Positions 28,035 through 35,391 of a stretch of DNA of 64,000 bases are shown in pieces. The position numbers were made by a program, and so were the translations under genes. Each line of letters begins with the position of its first letter. Position 1 is the first letter of the stretch. Source of the DNA: Ferruginibacter sp. (GTDB lineage: Bacteria; Bacteroidota; Bacteroidia; Chitinophagales; Chitinophagaceae); the NCBI GenBank assembly GCA_013141115.1, contig JABFRP010000002.1, forward strand, positions 407,648-471,647. Reading direction: 5' to 3'. The notes beneath the pieces were generated by a model. The model was not told the DNA's origin. It ran no database searches and worked only from the letters and a program-made list of their open reading frames with translations.

Positions 28035-28688
28035 TTATTGAATTGCCTGGTTTAAATAACCAGGCAATTTTTTTATTACCAGGTACAACAAATAAAAAGC
28101 TGTAGTAAGTATTATTGTGATGCCCCATGTTTGTATATGCTGCAAAGGAAAAACAAAACGCTGGCCTATGGAAGATAATAAACCGAGTGGATTGCTGATA
28201 ATATCCCAACTATTCCATCTTAAAAAGCGGCCAAGGTAAACACCAAAAGACCCTAAAAACAAAATGGAGAAAACAATAACCTGCACAACAGTTCTATTAA
28301 ATTTATGTGCTAAATATCTTTCTACCTGCAATAATGAAACAAAAGCCATAATTACACCAATTGCAGAGGAAGAAAATAATAATACTGCATCATACCACTT
28401 GGGTACGGAGGTTTCCTGCTCCAGGTGAATCAGATCGGTAACAATATACAGGGCATTAGGAAAGAAAATTAACCAGGCTGAAAAAACGATTACCTGCTTC
28501 CATTTATCAGCATTAGCTATCATTTTAAAAAATGTACTTATTGTAAATGGAATCCATGCTAAAAACAAATTCCATATCAAAAAAATAAAAGCATACTTAC
28601 CCGTGTAAATAAATCTTACCAATATCAACCCGCCTATAAAAGCAAAAAAGGCCCACAATAATTTTTGAAAAGAAATAGTTGTTTTCAT
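28035..28688 (-). CDS. DUF1361 family membrane protein
   Basis: The 217-residue protein has about six to seven membrane segments and the DUF1361 hallmarks FFPNALYIVTDLIHL and YLGRFLRWNSWD. Function is unknown for the family. It is the last gene of a DUF4173-dgkA-DUF1361 operon: its ATG overlaps the dgkA stop by 4 bp. Its last dozen codons double as the terminator hairpin of the convergent gene. Confidence 0.88.
   Translation of the reverse strand: MKTTISFQKLLWAFFAFIGGLILVRFIYTGKYAFIFLIWNLFLAWIPFTISTFFKMIANADKWKQVIVFSAWLIFFPNALYIVTDLIHLEQETSVPKWYDAVLLFSSSAIGVIMAFVSLLQVERYLAHKFNRTVVQVIVFSILFLGSFGVYLGRFLRWNSWDIISNPLGLLSSIGQRFVFPLQHIQTWGITIILTTAFYLLYLVIKKLPGYLNQAIQ
28041..28074 (+). terminator. 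Intrinsic terminator of the propeller-barrel gene
   Basis: A 12-bp perfect stem (AATTGCCTGGTT / AACCAGGCAATT) with a 5-nt loop is followed by a run of T. It is embedded in the last codons of the convergent DUF1361 gene. Confidence 0.85.
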
Positions 28689-29053
28689 TTATAAAATGAT
28701 TTCATTAAAATAATTATTTTAGGCAGAAAAATGATACTGCCAATTACTACACTGCAAACTGCTGCCAGCAATACGGCGCCGGCTGCAATATCTTTTACTT
28801 TTTTAATGGCGAGGTGAATACCCGGTTGTACTACATCGCATAATTTTTCAATAGCGGTATTGGTCATTTCCATTGCAGCTACAAAAGCAATGCAAAAAAT
28901 TATAGCCAGCCATTCGGCAGAAGTTATTTTAAGTGTAATACTCAGCAACAGTGCTGCAATGGTAAACAGCATATGAATTCTAAAATTAATTTCGGAGCTG
29001 AAGCAAATTTTCCATCCATTAAAAGCAAAGGCAAAAGAACGGAGTAATTTCAT
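28685..29053 (-). CDS. dgkA: Diacylglycerol/undecaprenol kinase family protein
   Basis: The 122-residue inner-membrane protein has three hydrophobic helices and the catalytic signature MEMTNTAIEKLCD (residues 61-73, with Glu62 and Glu69). Glu21 and an Arg-x-His in SSEINFRIH form the other part of the site. Family members phosphorylate undecaprenol (Gram-positive type) or diacylglycerol; in Bacteroidota the substrate is not settled from sequence. It is the middle gene of a three-gene operon, 12 bp below the DUF4173 gene. Confidence 0.88.
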   Translation of the reverse strand: MKLLRSFAFAFNGWKICFSSEINFRIHMLFTIAALLLSITLKITSAEWLAIIFCIAFVAAMEMTNTAIEKLCDVVQPGIHLAIKKVKDIAAGAVLLAAVCSVVIGSIIFLPKIIILMKSFYK

Positions 29054-29065
29054 GCAATATTTATT

Positions 29066-30643
29066 TTATTGTACAGATGAAATAGCAATAGGTTTTTTCA
29101 GTTCATCTTTTACATAAGCATCTGTAACATTCCATGATAACCAGGAGTATTTTTTCTGCTCTTCTAAAAAATTCTTCTTGCGCTGTTCAAACAATTGCTT
29201 TTCGGTAAGAGAAGAACGGTATAAATAACTGCCTTCGTCATTAATAGTTGCAGCAGTGCTATTTAAAATATCCTGGTGCTTTTCAATCAGTGGCAATGTT
29301 TTGTCTGAAAGCGTGAGCAGAAATTTTACATCAAGCGGCACAGTGTTCTTATGGGCAATATTATACTTTGCCATTGCTTCATCCCAGTGTATACAAGAAG
29401 CAGTAACCAGCAGTATGATAGCAAACCAGCCATTTACTCTTAACAGATAATAACTTGTTTTGCGCTGCTGAATTTTGATGAACACTGTTATCAATCCCAT
29501 CAGTACCATCGATAAAAAAAACAGCACACCAATTCGTTTATAAGCAAGCCCCATGTGTTGTATGTAATAATAATCTCTCAGTAACACAGATACTACGACT
29601 ATGGCGTTCTGCAATATCCATCCATAAGCACCGTAGCGCAGCCATTTATTTTTTTTATAAAAATTTAAATTACCCCGGAAGAAAAATAACAATACCGCAA
29701 TAGCCAGTACAATAGAGAATATTAACATGCCTGTACCTTCATGTACATACTCTTTCAAATCTAAGTTAGGTGTATAGGTAAACCCAAACCAAACGTACAC
29801 TACATCAATAGCATTAATAAACAGCAATAATAGATTAAGCATTAACAGGCTTATCATACCTACTGTATTTTCATTTCTTAAAGCCAATATACCATTGGCA
29901 AATTTGCCCATAAAAACAGACAATACATCAAACATGGCGCTCTGTTTCCATTGGTTTAAATTATTTTTTTTGCGCCACAGATCGTTGTGCTGCGAAAAAT
30001 CTTTTTCTGAAAAATAATTGCTATGCATTTTTAATAACAAGCCGCCGGTAACAAATACCCCCAGTAATAAAAAGCTAAACCTATCCCAGCTAAACCAGCT
30101 AAAAAAATGGGTAAAGAAATTGCCCAGTGTAATGCTCATATCTTTTACTGCATCCTGAAAAATGGCATTGGAAAAGGAGTACAACAAAAAGAAAACAGCG
30201 GCTATCAGTAAAGGAATAATAGCAAAGCGTAAGGCTTTTCTGATACCTAAAGATCTGATGCCACCGGTTCTTACTTGTTTTACATTTTCAAAAAAAGAAA
30301 AAATAAACAGTACATAATTACCCGCAGCCGATGCTGCTGCATACCAAACCGAACGATGAAGGTATTGTGTAAACACCACCACTAACAAAAGTGTAACACT
30401 AAAGGTCAGTTTACTGAGCACAGTATTATGCACTAACACTGTAACTAAAGCCACAATATGCGCCAGCAACAACCACTTCATTGCCGGTTTGGTAAAGGCA
30501 GCAGGGTACAAATAAAAAACAGACCACAAAATAAAGGCATCAAAGAGTAAGGCATTAAGGGCAAGTTTTTCCTGCCAAAAAATAATGTTGAATAAGACTG
30601 CGCCGGCAGTTATTAAAATAAGTTTTAGTGTAGCTGCTTTCAT
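29066..30643 (-). CDS. DUF4173 (DUF4153-like) polytopic membrane protein
   Basis: The 525-residue protein has about twelve hydrophobic segments through residue 410. A soluble tail of some 110 residues ends in the pattern SYLYRSSLTEKQLFEQRKK and KKYSWLSWNVTDAYV. This matches DUF4173 proteins, whose function is unknown. It is the first gene of the operon with dgkA and the DUF1361 gene, 78 bp below the COQ4-like gene. Confidence 0.82.
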   Translation of the reverse strand: MKAATLKLILITAGAVLFNIIFWQEKLALNALLFDAFILWSVFYLYPAAFTKPAMKWLLLAHIVALVTVLVHNTVLSKLTFSVTLLLVVVFTQYLHRSVWYAAASAAGNYVLFIFSFFENVKQVRTGGIRSLGIRKALRFAIIPLLIAAVFFLLYSFSNAIFQDAVKDMSITLGNFFTHFFSWFSWDRFSFLLLGVFVTGGLLLKMHSNYFSEKDFSQHNDLWRKKNNLNQWKQSAMFDVLSVFMGKFANGILALRNENTVGMISLLMLNLLLLFINAIDVVYVWFGFTYTPNLDLKEYVHEGTGMLIFSIVLAIAVLLFFFRGNLNFYKKNKWLRYGAYGWILQNAIVVVSVLLRDYYYIQHMGLAYKRIGVLFFLSMVLMGLITVFIKIQQRKTSYYLLRVNGWFAIILLVTASCIHWDEAMAKYNIAHKNTVPLDVKFLLTLSDKTLPLIEKHQDILNSTAATINDEGSYLYRSSLTEKQLFEQRKKNFLEEQKKYSWLSWNVTDAYVKDELKKPIAISSVQ

Positions 30644-30721
30644 GATTTTATTTTTTTGTTAGTTGAATGATCAATAATTCCAGGCAATACAGGTAAGCCA
30701 TAATTTTAAATCGCATGGTAC

Positions 30722-31204
30722 TTAGTAGTTTATTTTTTTAATCAGCGAAATTGTTGGTTCCTGCAAAATTTTAAACCAATGCCAGTTTGCAATGGGCATG
30801 GCGTTTTTGCCTCTGCGGTAAGCTGATCTGAATTTTTTCCAGTGCTCCGGCATGGTTACCATACCATATAAAACAGTAGCTGCCACAGGAAAAGAAATAT
30901 GCCCGTTCCCCAGCATAAAACATTGCAGGCAAACCTCTCCATCATCAGTAGTATCATATTGCAATACGATATGCTTAATATCATGCTTGGCATAATGCGG
31001 CAAGAGTTGTAAATTCCTTTCTTCTAAAAATTTAACCAGGTCATTACCAAGTGACCCCTGTGGAAAATGCTTAAGCTCGTGGGTACTGTAAGGAAATATT
31101 TTTGGTTTACGAACAAGCCTCAATACAGGCAAAGCCATGTTATGGGTTAAATAAACCAATAACTTAGAACGCCAGCGGATCAAAATGGTACGTATTTTAT
31201 TCAT
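30722..31204 (-). CDS. COQ4-like protein
   Basis: Starting at MNKIRTILIRW the protein has 160 residues. An upstream in-frame ATG at 31273 lies deep inside the preceding gene and is rejected. Residues 74-90 contain HDIKH followed after eleven residues by Glu90, exactly the HDxxHx11E metal-binding pattern of COQ4, and LGNDLVKFLEERNLQLLP and a YRRGKNA segment surround it. Eukaryotic COQ4 acts in ubiquinone assembly; Bacteroidota generally make menaquinone, so its job here is unclear. Its start overlaps the end of the small membrane-protein gene by 8 bp, so the two are cotranscribed. Confidence 0.72.
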   Translation of the reverse strand: MNKIRTILIRWRSKLLVYLTHNMALPVLRLVRKPKIFPYSTHELKHFPQGSLGNDLVKFLEERNLQLLPHYAKHDIKHIVLQYDTTDDGEVCLQCFMLGNGHISFPVAATVLYGMVTMPEHWKKFRSAYRRGKNAMPIANWHWFKILQEPTISLIKKINY

Positions 31205-31604
31205 CAGCTTTAAATTGATTTCTAAAAAATAATACCGCACTAACTGCAGAGATAATAATACCCAGGCCAACAATAAATTTTGCGTTAGTAAAATCGTTGC
31301 CTATAGTATTTACAAAAAATACGGCCGCCAGTATGGCACAAATAAATGTAGTAGTTAATATAGTTTGAAAAAATGCATGCCCCTTGCTACCGTGTGCCTG
31401 TGCTATTATTGTAACCAGCCACACCAGGCCAACAAAAGGTATGCTTAGGATAAAAGAAAGAATAAAAGATAAAGACATACCATCTGCTCCTAAATGTTTG
31501 GAGTCCAGTATAGTAATGGCAATACCACTGATCAACCCATTTAAAAATGAAGCAGCAAACCACACGGCTATAAAAATTAAAATTGTTTTTATGTATTTAT
31601 TCAT
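31197..31604 (-). CDS. Small four-helix membrane protein
   Basis: The 135-residue protein has four hydrophobic segments with short polar loops (for example SKHLGADGMSLS) and no recognised motif. It starts 11 nt below a 17-bp inverted repeat, ACTTTG-N5-CAAAGT, which also precedes the 213-residue membrane-protein gene. It is followed by the overlapping COQ4-like gene. Function unknown. Confidence 0.75.
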   Translation of the reverse strand: MNKYIKTILIFIAVWFAASFLNGLISGIAITILDSKHLGADGMSLSFILSFILSIPFVGLVWLVTIIAQAHGSKGHAFFQTILTTTFICAILAAVFFVNTIGNDFTNAKFIVGLGIIISAVSAVLFFRNQFKADE

Positions 31605-31615
31605 TTTTTAAAAGT

Positions 31616-31632
31616 ACTTTGTATTTCAAAGT
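31616..31632. promoter_or_regulatory. Inverted-repeat operator, copy 1
   Basis: ACTTTGTATTTCAAAGT has perfect 6-bp half-sites ACTTTG and CAAAGT with a 5-nt spacer. It lies 11 nt before the start of the 135-residue membrane protein, overlapping the place expected for the core promoter. The reverse complement of this 17-mer equals copy 2 at 32655-32671. Confidence 0.65.
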
Positions 31633-31648
31633 GTAAGTGCAAAAAAAT

Positions 31649-31945
31649 TTACTTTACCGATCCTATCATTTTTTCCAACGCAGCCAAATGCAGCTTAAAA
31701 GCTTTTTCCCCAGCTTTGGTAACGGAGTAGGTAGTATTTGTTTTGCGTCCAATAAATCCTTTTTGAATTTTCACATAACCACTTTCTTCCAGCGTTTTTA
31801 AATGGCTGGCCAGGTTACCATCTGTTATACTCAGCAGTTCTTTCAGTTCATTAAAATTTACTTCCGCATTTACCATCAGGGCGCTCATTATACCCAGGCG
31901 AATACGGCTGTCAAATATTTTATTTAAGTTTTCTATTAAATTCAT
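31649..31945 (-). CDS. Winged-helix transcriptional regulator
   Basis: The 98-residue protein is almost entirely a winged helix-turn-helix of the PF13601 / ArsR-MarR-like type. NFNELKELLSITDGNLASHL holds the recognition helix, and YVKIQKGFIGRKTNTTYSVT forms the wing with a basic GRK turn. No effector or metal-binding domain is visible. It sits between two membrane-protein genes, and each unit of the cluster is preceded by the same 17-bp inverted repeat. I infer that it binds that repeat and controls both units, including its own. Confidence 0.88.
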   Translation of the reverse strand: MNLIENLNKIFDSRIRLGIMSALMVNAEVNFNELKELLSITDGNLASHLKTLEESGYVKIQKGFIGRKTNTTYSVTKAGEKAFKLHLAALEKMIGSVK

Positions 31946-32003
31946 ATCATCCTATAACTTTTAAAAGCAAAAAAGCTAATGTCTGAAGCTTGGCCTTATG
32001 CTC

Positions 32004-32645
32004 TTAGCTTTTTGCCTTTCTTTCGTATTTATTCCACATTACTATTCCGTAAACTATATGCAGTACTCCAAAACCCATTGCCCAAAAATGTAAACCATAG
32101 CCCACAAACCACAAATTAATAATACCCAATAATAAATTACCGTAACCTAAATACTTAATTTCACCCAAAGTGTACTTACTTCCGTTTATCAACGCCAGCC
32201 CGTAAAATATTAAACAGCCGGGCGCAATCAAATCGTATTGTCCCATTTGCAGCATCCTGAATAAAAAGACTGCACCTGCAATTAAAGGCACTGCGGTATT
32301 CCATAACAAACGCAATGTACTGCCGCCCCACATTGGCGTACCAGTTTTTTTGCTGCGTAAAAAAGTAAATAGAAAAGCTAAAACAAATGCGGCTACAAAA
32401 GTTAGGGTAGCGATCCAAAACAGTTCATTCATTAATTGCAATCCGCCGCTATCAATTAAATGACTCAGTTGACAATCGCCTTTTACCCAGCAATTAATTT
32501 TTTGGCTGGCAAACCAGGCTCCCGCCAATGCACATATTCCCGCAGCAATACCACTTAAGCCACTAAGGCTGATAAAACGGCTGCTGCGTTCCATCATTTT
32601 TTTTATGTGTTGCAGATCTTCTAATGACTGTTGTGGACTGTTCAT
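32004..32645 (-). CDS. Six-helix membrane protein cotranscribed with winged-helix regulator
   Basis: The 213-residue protein begins with a cytoplasmic QQSLEDLQHIKKMMERSS helix and then has six hydrophobic segments. It is 58 bp upstream of the regulator gene on the same strand. I recognise the pairing with a PF13601 regulator as recurrent in Bacteroidota but know no function for the membrane protein. Its start is 9 nt below the second copy of the ACTTTG-N5-CAAAGT repeat. Confidence 0.75.
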   Translation of the reverse strand: MNSPQQSLEDLQHIKKMMERSSRFISLSGLSGIAAGICALAGAWFASQKINCWVKGDCQLSHLIDSGGLQLMNELFWIATLTFVAAFVLAFLFTFLRSKKTGTPMWGGSTLRLLWNTAVPLIAGAVFLFRMLQMGQYDLIAPGCLIFYGLALINGSKYTLGEIKYLGYGNLLLGIINLWFVGYGLHFWAMGFGVLHIVYGIVMWNKYERKAKS

Positions 32646-32654
32646 AAAAAAAGC

Positions 32655-32671
32655 ACTTTGAAATACAAAGT
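32655..32671. promoter_or_regulatory. Inverted-repeat operator, copy 2
   Basis: ACTTTGAAATACAAAGT is the exact reverse complement of copy 1, so both genes see the same sequence in opposite orientation. It lies 9 nt before the 213-residue membrane-protein gene that heads the regulator transcript. Confidence 0.65.
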
Positions 32672-32735
32672 AAATGATTGCTTTTCATAATTGCAAATTA
32701 TTTTAAAAATAGTTTTGCAAGAAAATGTAAAGTGT

Positions 32736-33344
32736 TTAAAGTAAAATTGTTCTGAAAGTAAGGTTTACCCTTGGCAGATGTATTTATTTTGTTGGGGGCA
32801 GGCGGTGCAGCCAATTAGTTTGAGTAGCGCCTTTCATTACCAGCAGGCTACCATTTTCTAATACCAGGGAAACGGTTTCTTTGGTTTGCTTGTGCTTAAA
32901 AGAAAACTTTCGTTCGGCACCAAAACTTAAGGAAGCAATGACGCCATTTTTCGCCAGTGTTTTTTCGTCATCACTATGCCAGGCCATTCCTTCATCGCCA
33001 TCGTGGTATAAATTTAAAAGGCAGGAGTTATAGGTTGCTCCGGTGAGTGTTTCAGCAACTGCTTTTAATTCCTGTAGTTCTTTTGTCCATGGCAATGCAT
33101 ATTTTGTAGCATTAGAATAAGTATATGCATAATTACTATCGCCATACCAGGCTGCTTTTCGTTTGGTAATAATATGCTTATTAAACATTATAGCTTCGTC
33201 GTTCTTCCACGCAATAGTTTCTAATAAAGTGTTATAATAAAATTGTGCTTTGTTATGATCGAACACAGTACCATAATAATTTACTACCCCATCAGCAGGC
33301 AATAAATTAATCGCAGGGTCAACTAAGTTAGAGAACAGATCCAT
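32736..33344 (-). pseudogene. alkB: AlkB-type 2-oxoglutarate dioxygenase gene with in-frame stop near the 3' end
   Basis: Translation from 33344 gives 186 residues to a TAA at 32784-32786. The iron ligands are present: H123 and D125 in AWHSDD, and H180 in NWLHRLP. After the TAA the same frame continues IHLPRVNLTFRTILL to a TAA at 32736. That is the conserved AlkB C-terminal RxNxTFR motif, whose two arginines, six residues apart, bind 2-oxoglutarate. The product as written lacks them and should be inactive; one base change (TAA to AAA, Lys) restores a normal 202-residue enzyme. The family repairs methylated bases oxidatively. It overlaps the preceding small zinc-protein gene by 17 bp, within a repair cluster. 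A sequencing error is not excluded. Confidence 0.88.
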
Positions 33345-33603
33345 CTTTCCAGTTTTTATATTTTTCTTTCATACAATGTCCGCAAGGGCGGTAGCCATTT
33401 TTACCCGCACTATTTTCTGATTCAAAAAATATACGGTTTTGTTTATGCATTCTTTTGCCCGATTGGCAAGATAACGATCCATAAATTTTAAGCTTCCCGT
33501 TTCCTGCTAAAATAATTTCTTTTTTCCTGATCTTACTTCTTAAAATAACAGCATTTATTTCATTATGTTTTATCACCGCAAAAATTAAGTCAGGCTGATG
33601 CAA
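33328..33603 (-). CDS. Small Ada-type zinc-binding protein
   Basis: The 91-residue protein resembles the Ada N-terminal metal-binding fold: YGSLSCQSGKRM (Cys46), NRIFFESENSAGKNGYRPCGHC (Cys74 and Cys77). The residues RIFFESENSA..GYRPC parallel the Ada segment between its two cysteine pairs; the second cysteine of the first pair is not obvious. It overlaps the hydrolase gene upstream (14 bp) and alkB downstream (17 bp). Because the AraC-Ogt protein nearby lacks this domain, the two together could be a split Ada, although family members of this size also occur alone. Confidence 0.7.
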   Translation of the reverse strand: MHQPDLIFAVIKHNEINAVILRSKIRKKEIILAGNGKLKIYGSLSCQSGKRMHKQNRIFFESENSAGKNGYRPCGHCMKEKYKNWKDGSVL

Positions 33604-34312
33604 TTTCGCAAAGAATATTCACTAATTCATCTGGCCGGCTAAAAAAAGGCGAGTGGCTAGTATCCATACTATAAACTTTTTGGCAAGGCATTTCTGTATA
33701 CATTTTGTGCTGTATAAAAGGGGTTACGGCTTTATCCTGTGTGCATTCAATATAAAACCGGGGTACGCTACCATAGTTTTCACCAGTAAGTTGCAGCGGC
33801 GTAATGCCAGATTCAACGGGTTCATGACTTAATAATAATTTCGCCAGCTCTATAATATTATTATCACAATCATAGTACAATCCTTCTTTATAAATGTCAG
33901 GTTGTAATGTTGTGGCATTTAATTCTTCATGGCGTGTTACAAATGGTTTAAGCACGCCTTCGGTATCCAGCACCGAATATTCCCGTTGAGTTTTACCATT
34001 AGGAACCAGGTAAGCTGCCAGGTAAATTAATTTTTCAATTTTTCGGGGACGGTACTCAGCCACCTGTGAAATCATGATGCCATTTTTACTATGCCCCACT
34101 AAGATCACTTTGCCTTCAATACTGTCTATCAGTTCGCAAATTTTTTGCACTGTCAATTGCATTTTCACTTCGTTAATGGGAGTTTTATCCCTTCCCATTC
34201 CAGGTAGATCAATTGCAATGGCTTTATGACCTTGCTGCACTAAAGCTGGAATTACTTTATGCCAGTTCCAGGCACTATGCCACGAACCATGAATTAAAAT
34301 AAATGTTTTCAT
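33590..34312 (-). CDS. Alpha/beta hydrolase
   Basis: From MKTFILIHGSWH the protein has 240 residues; the ATG at 34333 would add seven residues before the conserved first strand. The oxyanion HGSW is at 8-11, the nucleophile elbow GHSKNG gives Ser75, and the histidine is in DTSHSPFFSRPDEL near the C-terminus. The pattern is that of the salicylate/methyl-ester (MES-like) hydrolases; the substrate is unknown. It sits in the middle of an alkylation-repair cluster, perhaps simply as a passenger. Confidence 0.85.
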   Translation of the reverse strand: MKTFILIHGSWHSAWNWHKVIPALVQQGHKAIAIDLPGMGRDKTPINEVKMQLTVQKICELIDSIEGKVILVGHSKNGIMISQVAEYRPRKIEKLIYLAAYLVPNGKTQREYSVLDTEGVLKPFVTRHEELNATTLQPDIYKEGLYYDCDNNIIELAKLLLSHEPVESGITPLQLTGENYGSVPRFYIECTQDKAVTPFIQHKMYTEMPCQKVYSMDTSHSPFFSRPDELVNILCEIASA

Positions 34313-34377
34313 TGTAATTTTTTTGTTGAACAAAATTGCATGAAGCTATAAAAAATTAAAACCCGGTTCTTGCTGAT

Positions 34378-35220
34378 TTACAATTGTGTTTTTGCAGCCT
34401 CCCAACCAATGATAGCAGTTTTTCTTACCGGGCCCCACATGTAACCGCCAAATGTGCCAGTGGATTGTATAACACGATGGCAGGGAATTAAGAACGCAAC
34501 AGGATTGCTGCCAATGGCAGTGCCAACTGCCCTGGAGGCATTAGGTTTTTTAATTTGTGTTGCAATAGTTCCATAGGTAGCTAATTGGCCCATTGGAATT
34601 TTCAGCAAGGTTTCCCAAACTTTTAATTGAAACTCGGTGCCTTTTAAATGCAATTTTATTTGATGCAGCTTACTCCAGTCGTGGGTAAATATATATAAGG
34701 CATTTTGTTGAATGATATCCAGCATTTGTTTAAAATGTGCTTTGGGGAAATACAGTTTCAAATCGGCAAATGCCTGTTGCTCATCATCAGCAAATGCCAT
34801 ATAGCAAATGCCTTTGGGGGTAGATGCCACCAAAATATTTCCAAAAGGAGTTTCGGCATAACTGTAATTGATAAAAAGATTGTCGCCGCCATTTTTAAAT
34901 TCTCCCGGTGTCATCCCTTCTATCTTAATAAACAGGTCGTGCAATCTGCCAGTGCCTGAAAGCCCGGTTTCAAAAGCAGCATCAAACAAGCTGGCCTGCT
35001 TATCTTTTAAAATATTTTTTGCATACTGTACACTGGTATATTGCAAAAACTTTTTAGGGCTCACTCCAGCCCAATCGGTAAATAAGCGTTGAAAATGGAA
35101 AGGGCTTAAATGTACTTTCGCTGCCACTTCATCCAGGTTGGGCTGTTGCTTAAAATTGGTTTGAATATATTCGATTGCCTCAGCAATGCGGTTATAATTT
35201 ATATGTTCCTGCTGGCTCAT
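34378..35220 (-). CDS. ada: AraC-type HTH fused to methylated-DNA-cysteine methyltransferase (Ada lacking zinc domain)
   Basis: The 280-residue protein has an AraC-type double HTH at residues 8-108 (PNLDEVAAKVHLSPFHFQRL, GLSGTGRLHDLF). An O6-alkylguanine transferase domain follows, with the active-site Cys247 in FLIPCHRVIQSTG and the YGTIATQIKKPNASRAVG segment. It lacks the N-terminal methylphosphotriester zinc domain of E. coli Ada. It repairs O6-methylguanine and probably also regulates the downstream hydrolase, Ada-type zinc protein and alkB genes on the same strand. Confidence 0.92.
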   Translation of the reverse strand: MSQQEHINYNRIAEAIEYIQTNFKQQPNLDEVAAKVHLSPFHFQRLFTDWAGVSPKKFLQYTSVQYAKNILKDKQASLFDAAFETGLSGTGRLHDLFIKIEGMTPGEFKNGGDNLFINYSYAETPFGNILVASTPKGICYMAFADDEQQAFADLKLYFPKAHFKQMLDIIQQNALYIFTHDWSKLHQIKLHLKGTEFQLKVWETLLKIPMGQLATYGTIATQIKKPNASRAVGTAIGSNPVAFLIPCHRVIQSTGTFGGYMWGPVRKTAIIGWEAAKTQL

Positions 35221-35391
35221 TGTATATTTATTTTACACAAAAGTATTTTGTTGGTAAAATTTATAAAACCCAAATCTTGCTGAAAATTTTCGCTTATATT
35301 TAAAGTTGAATATTATAATGGCAAATATAGAATGCCAAATATCAGTAATTTAACTGCATCTCATTAACAATAACTGCTATTATTTAACACA

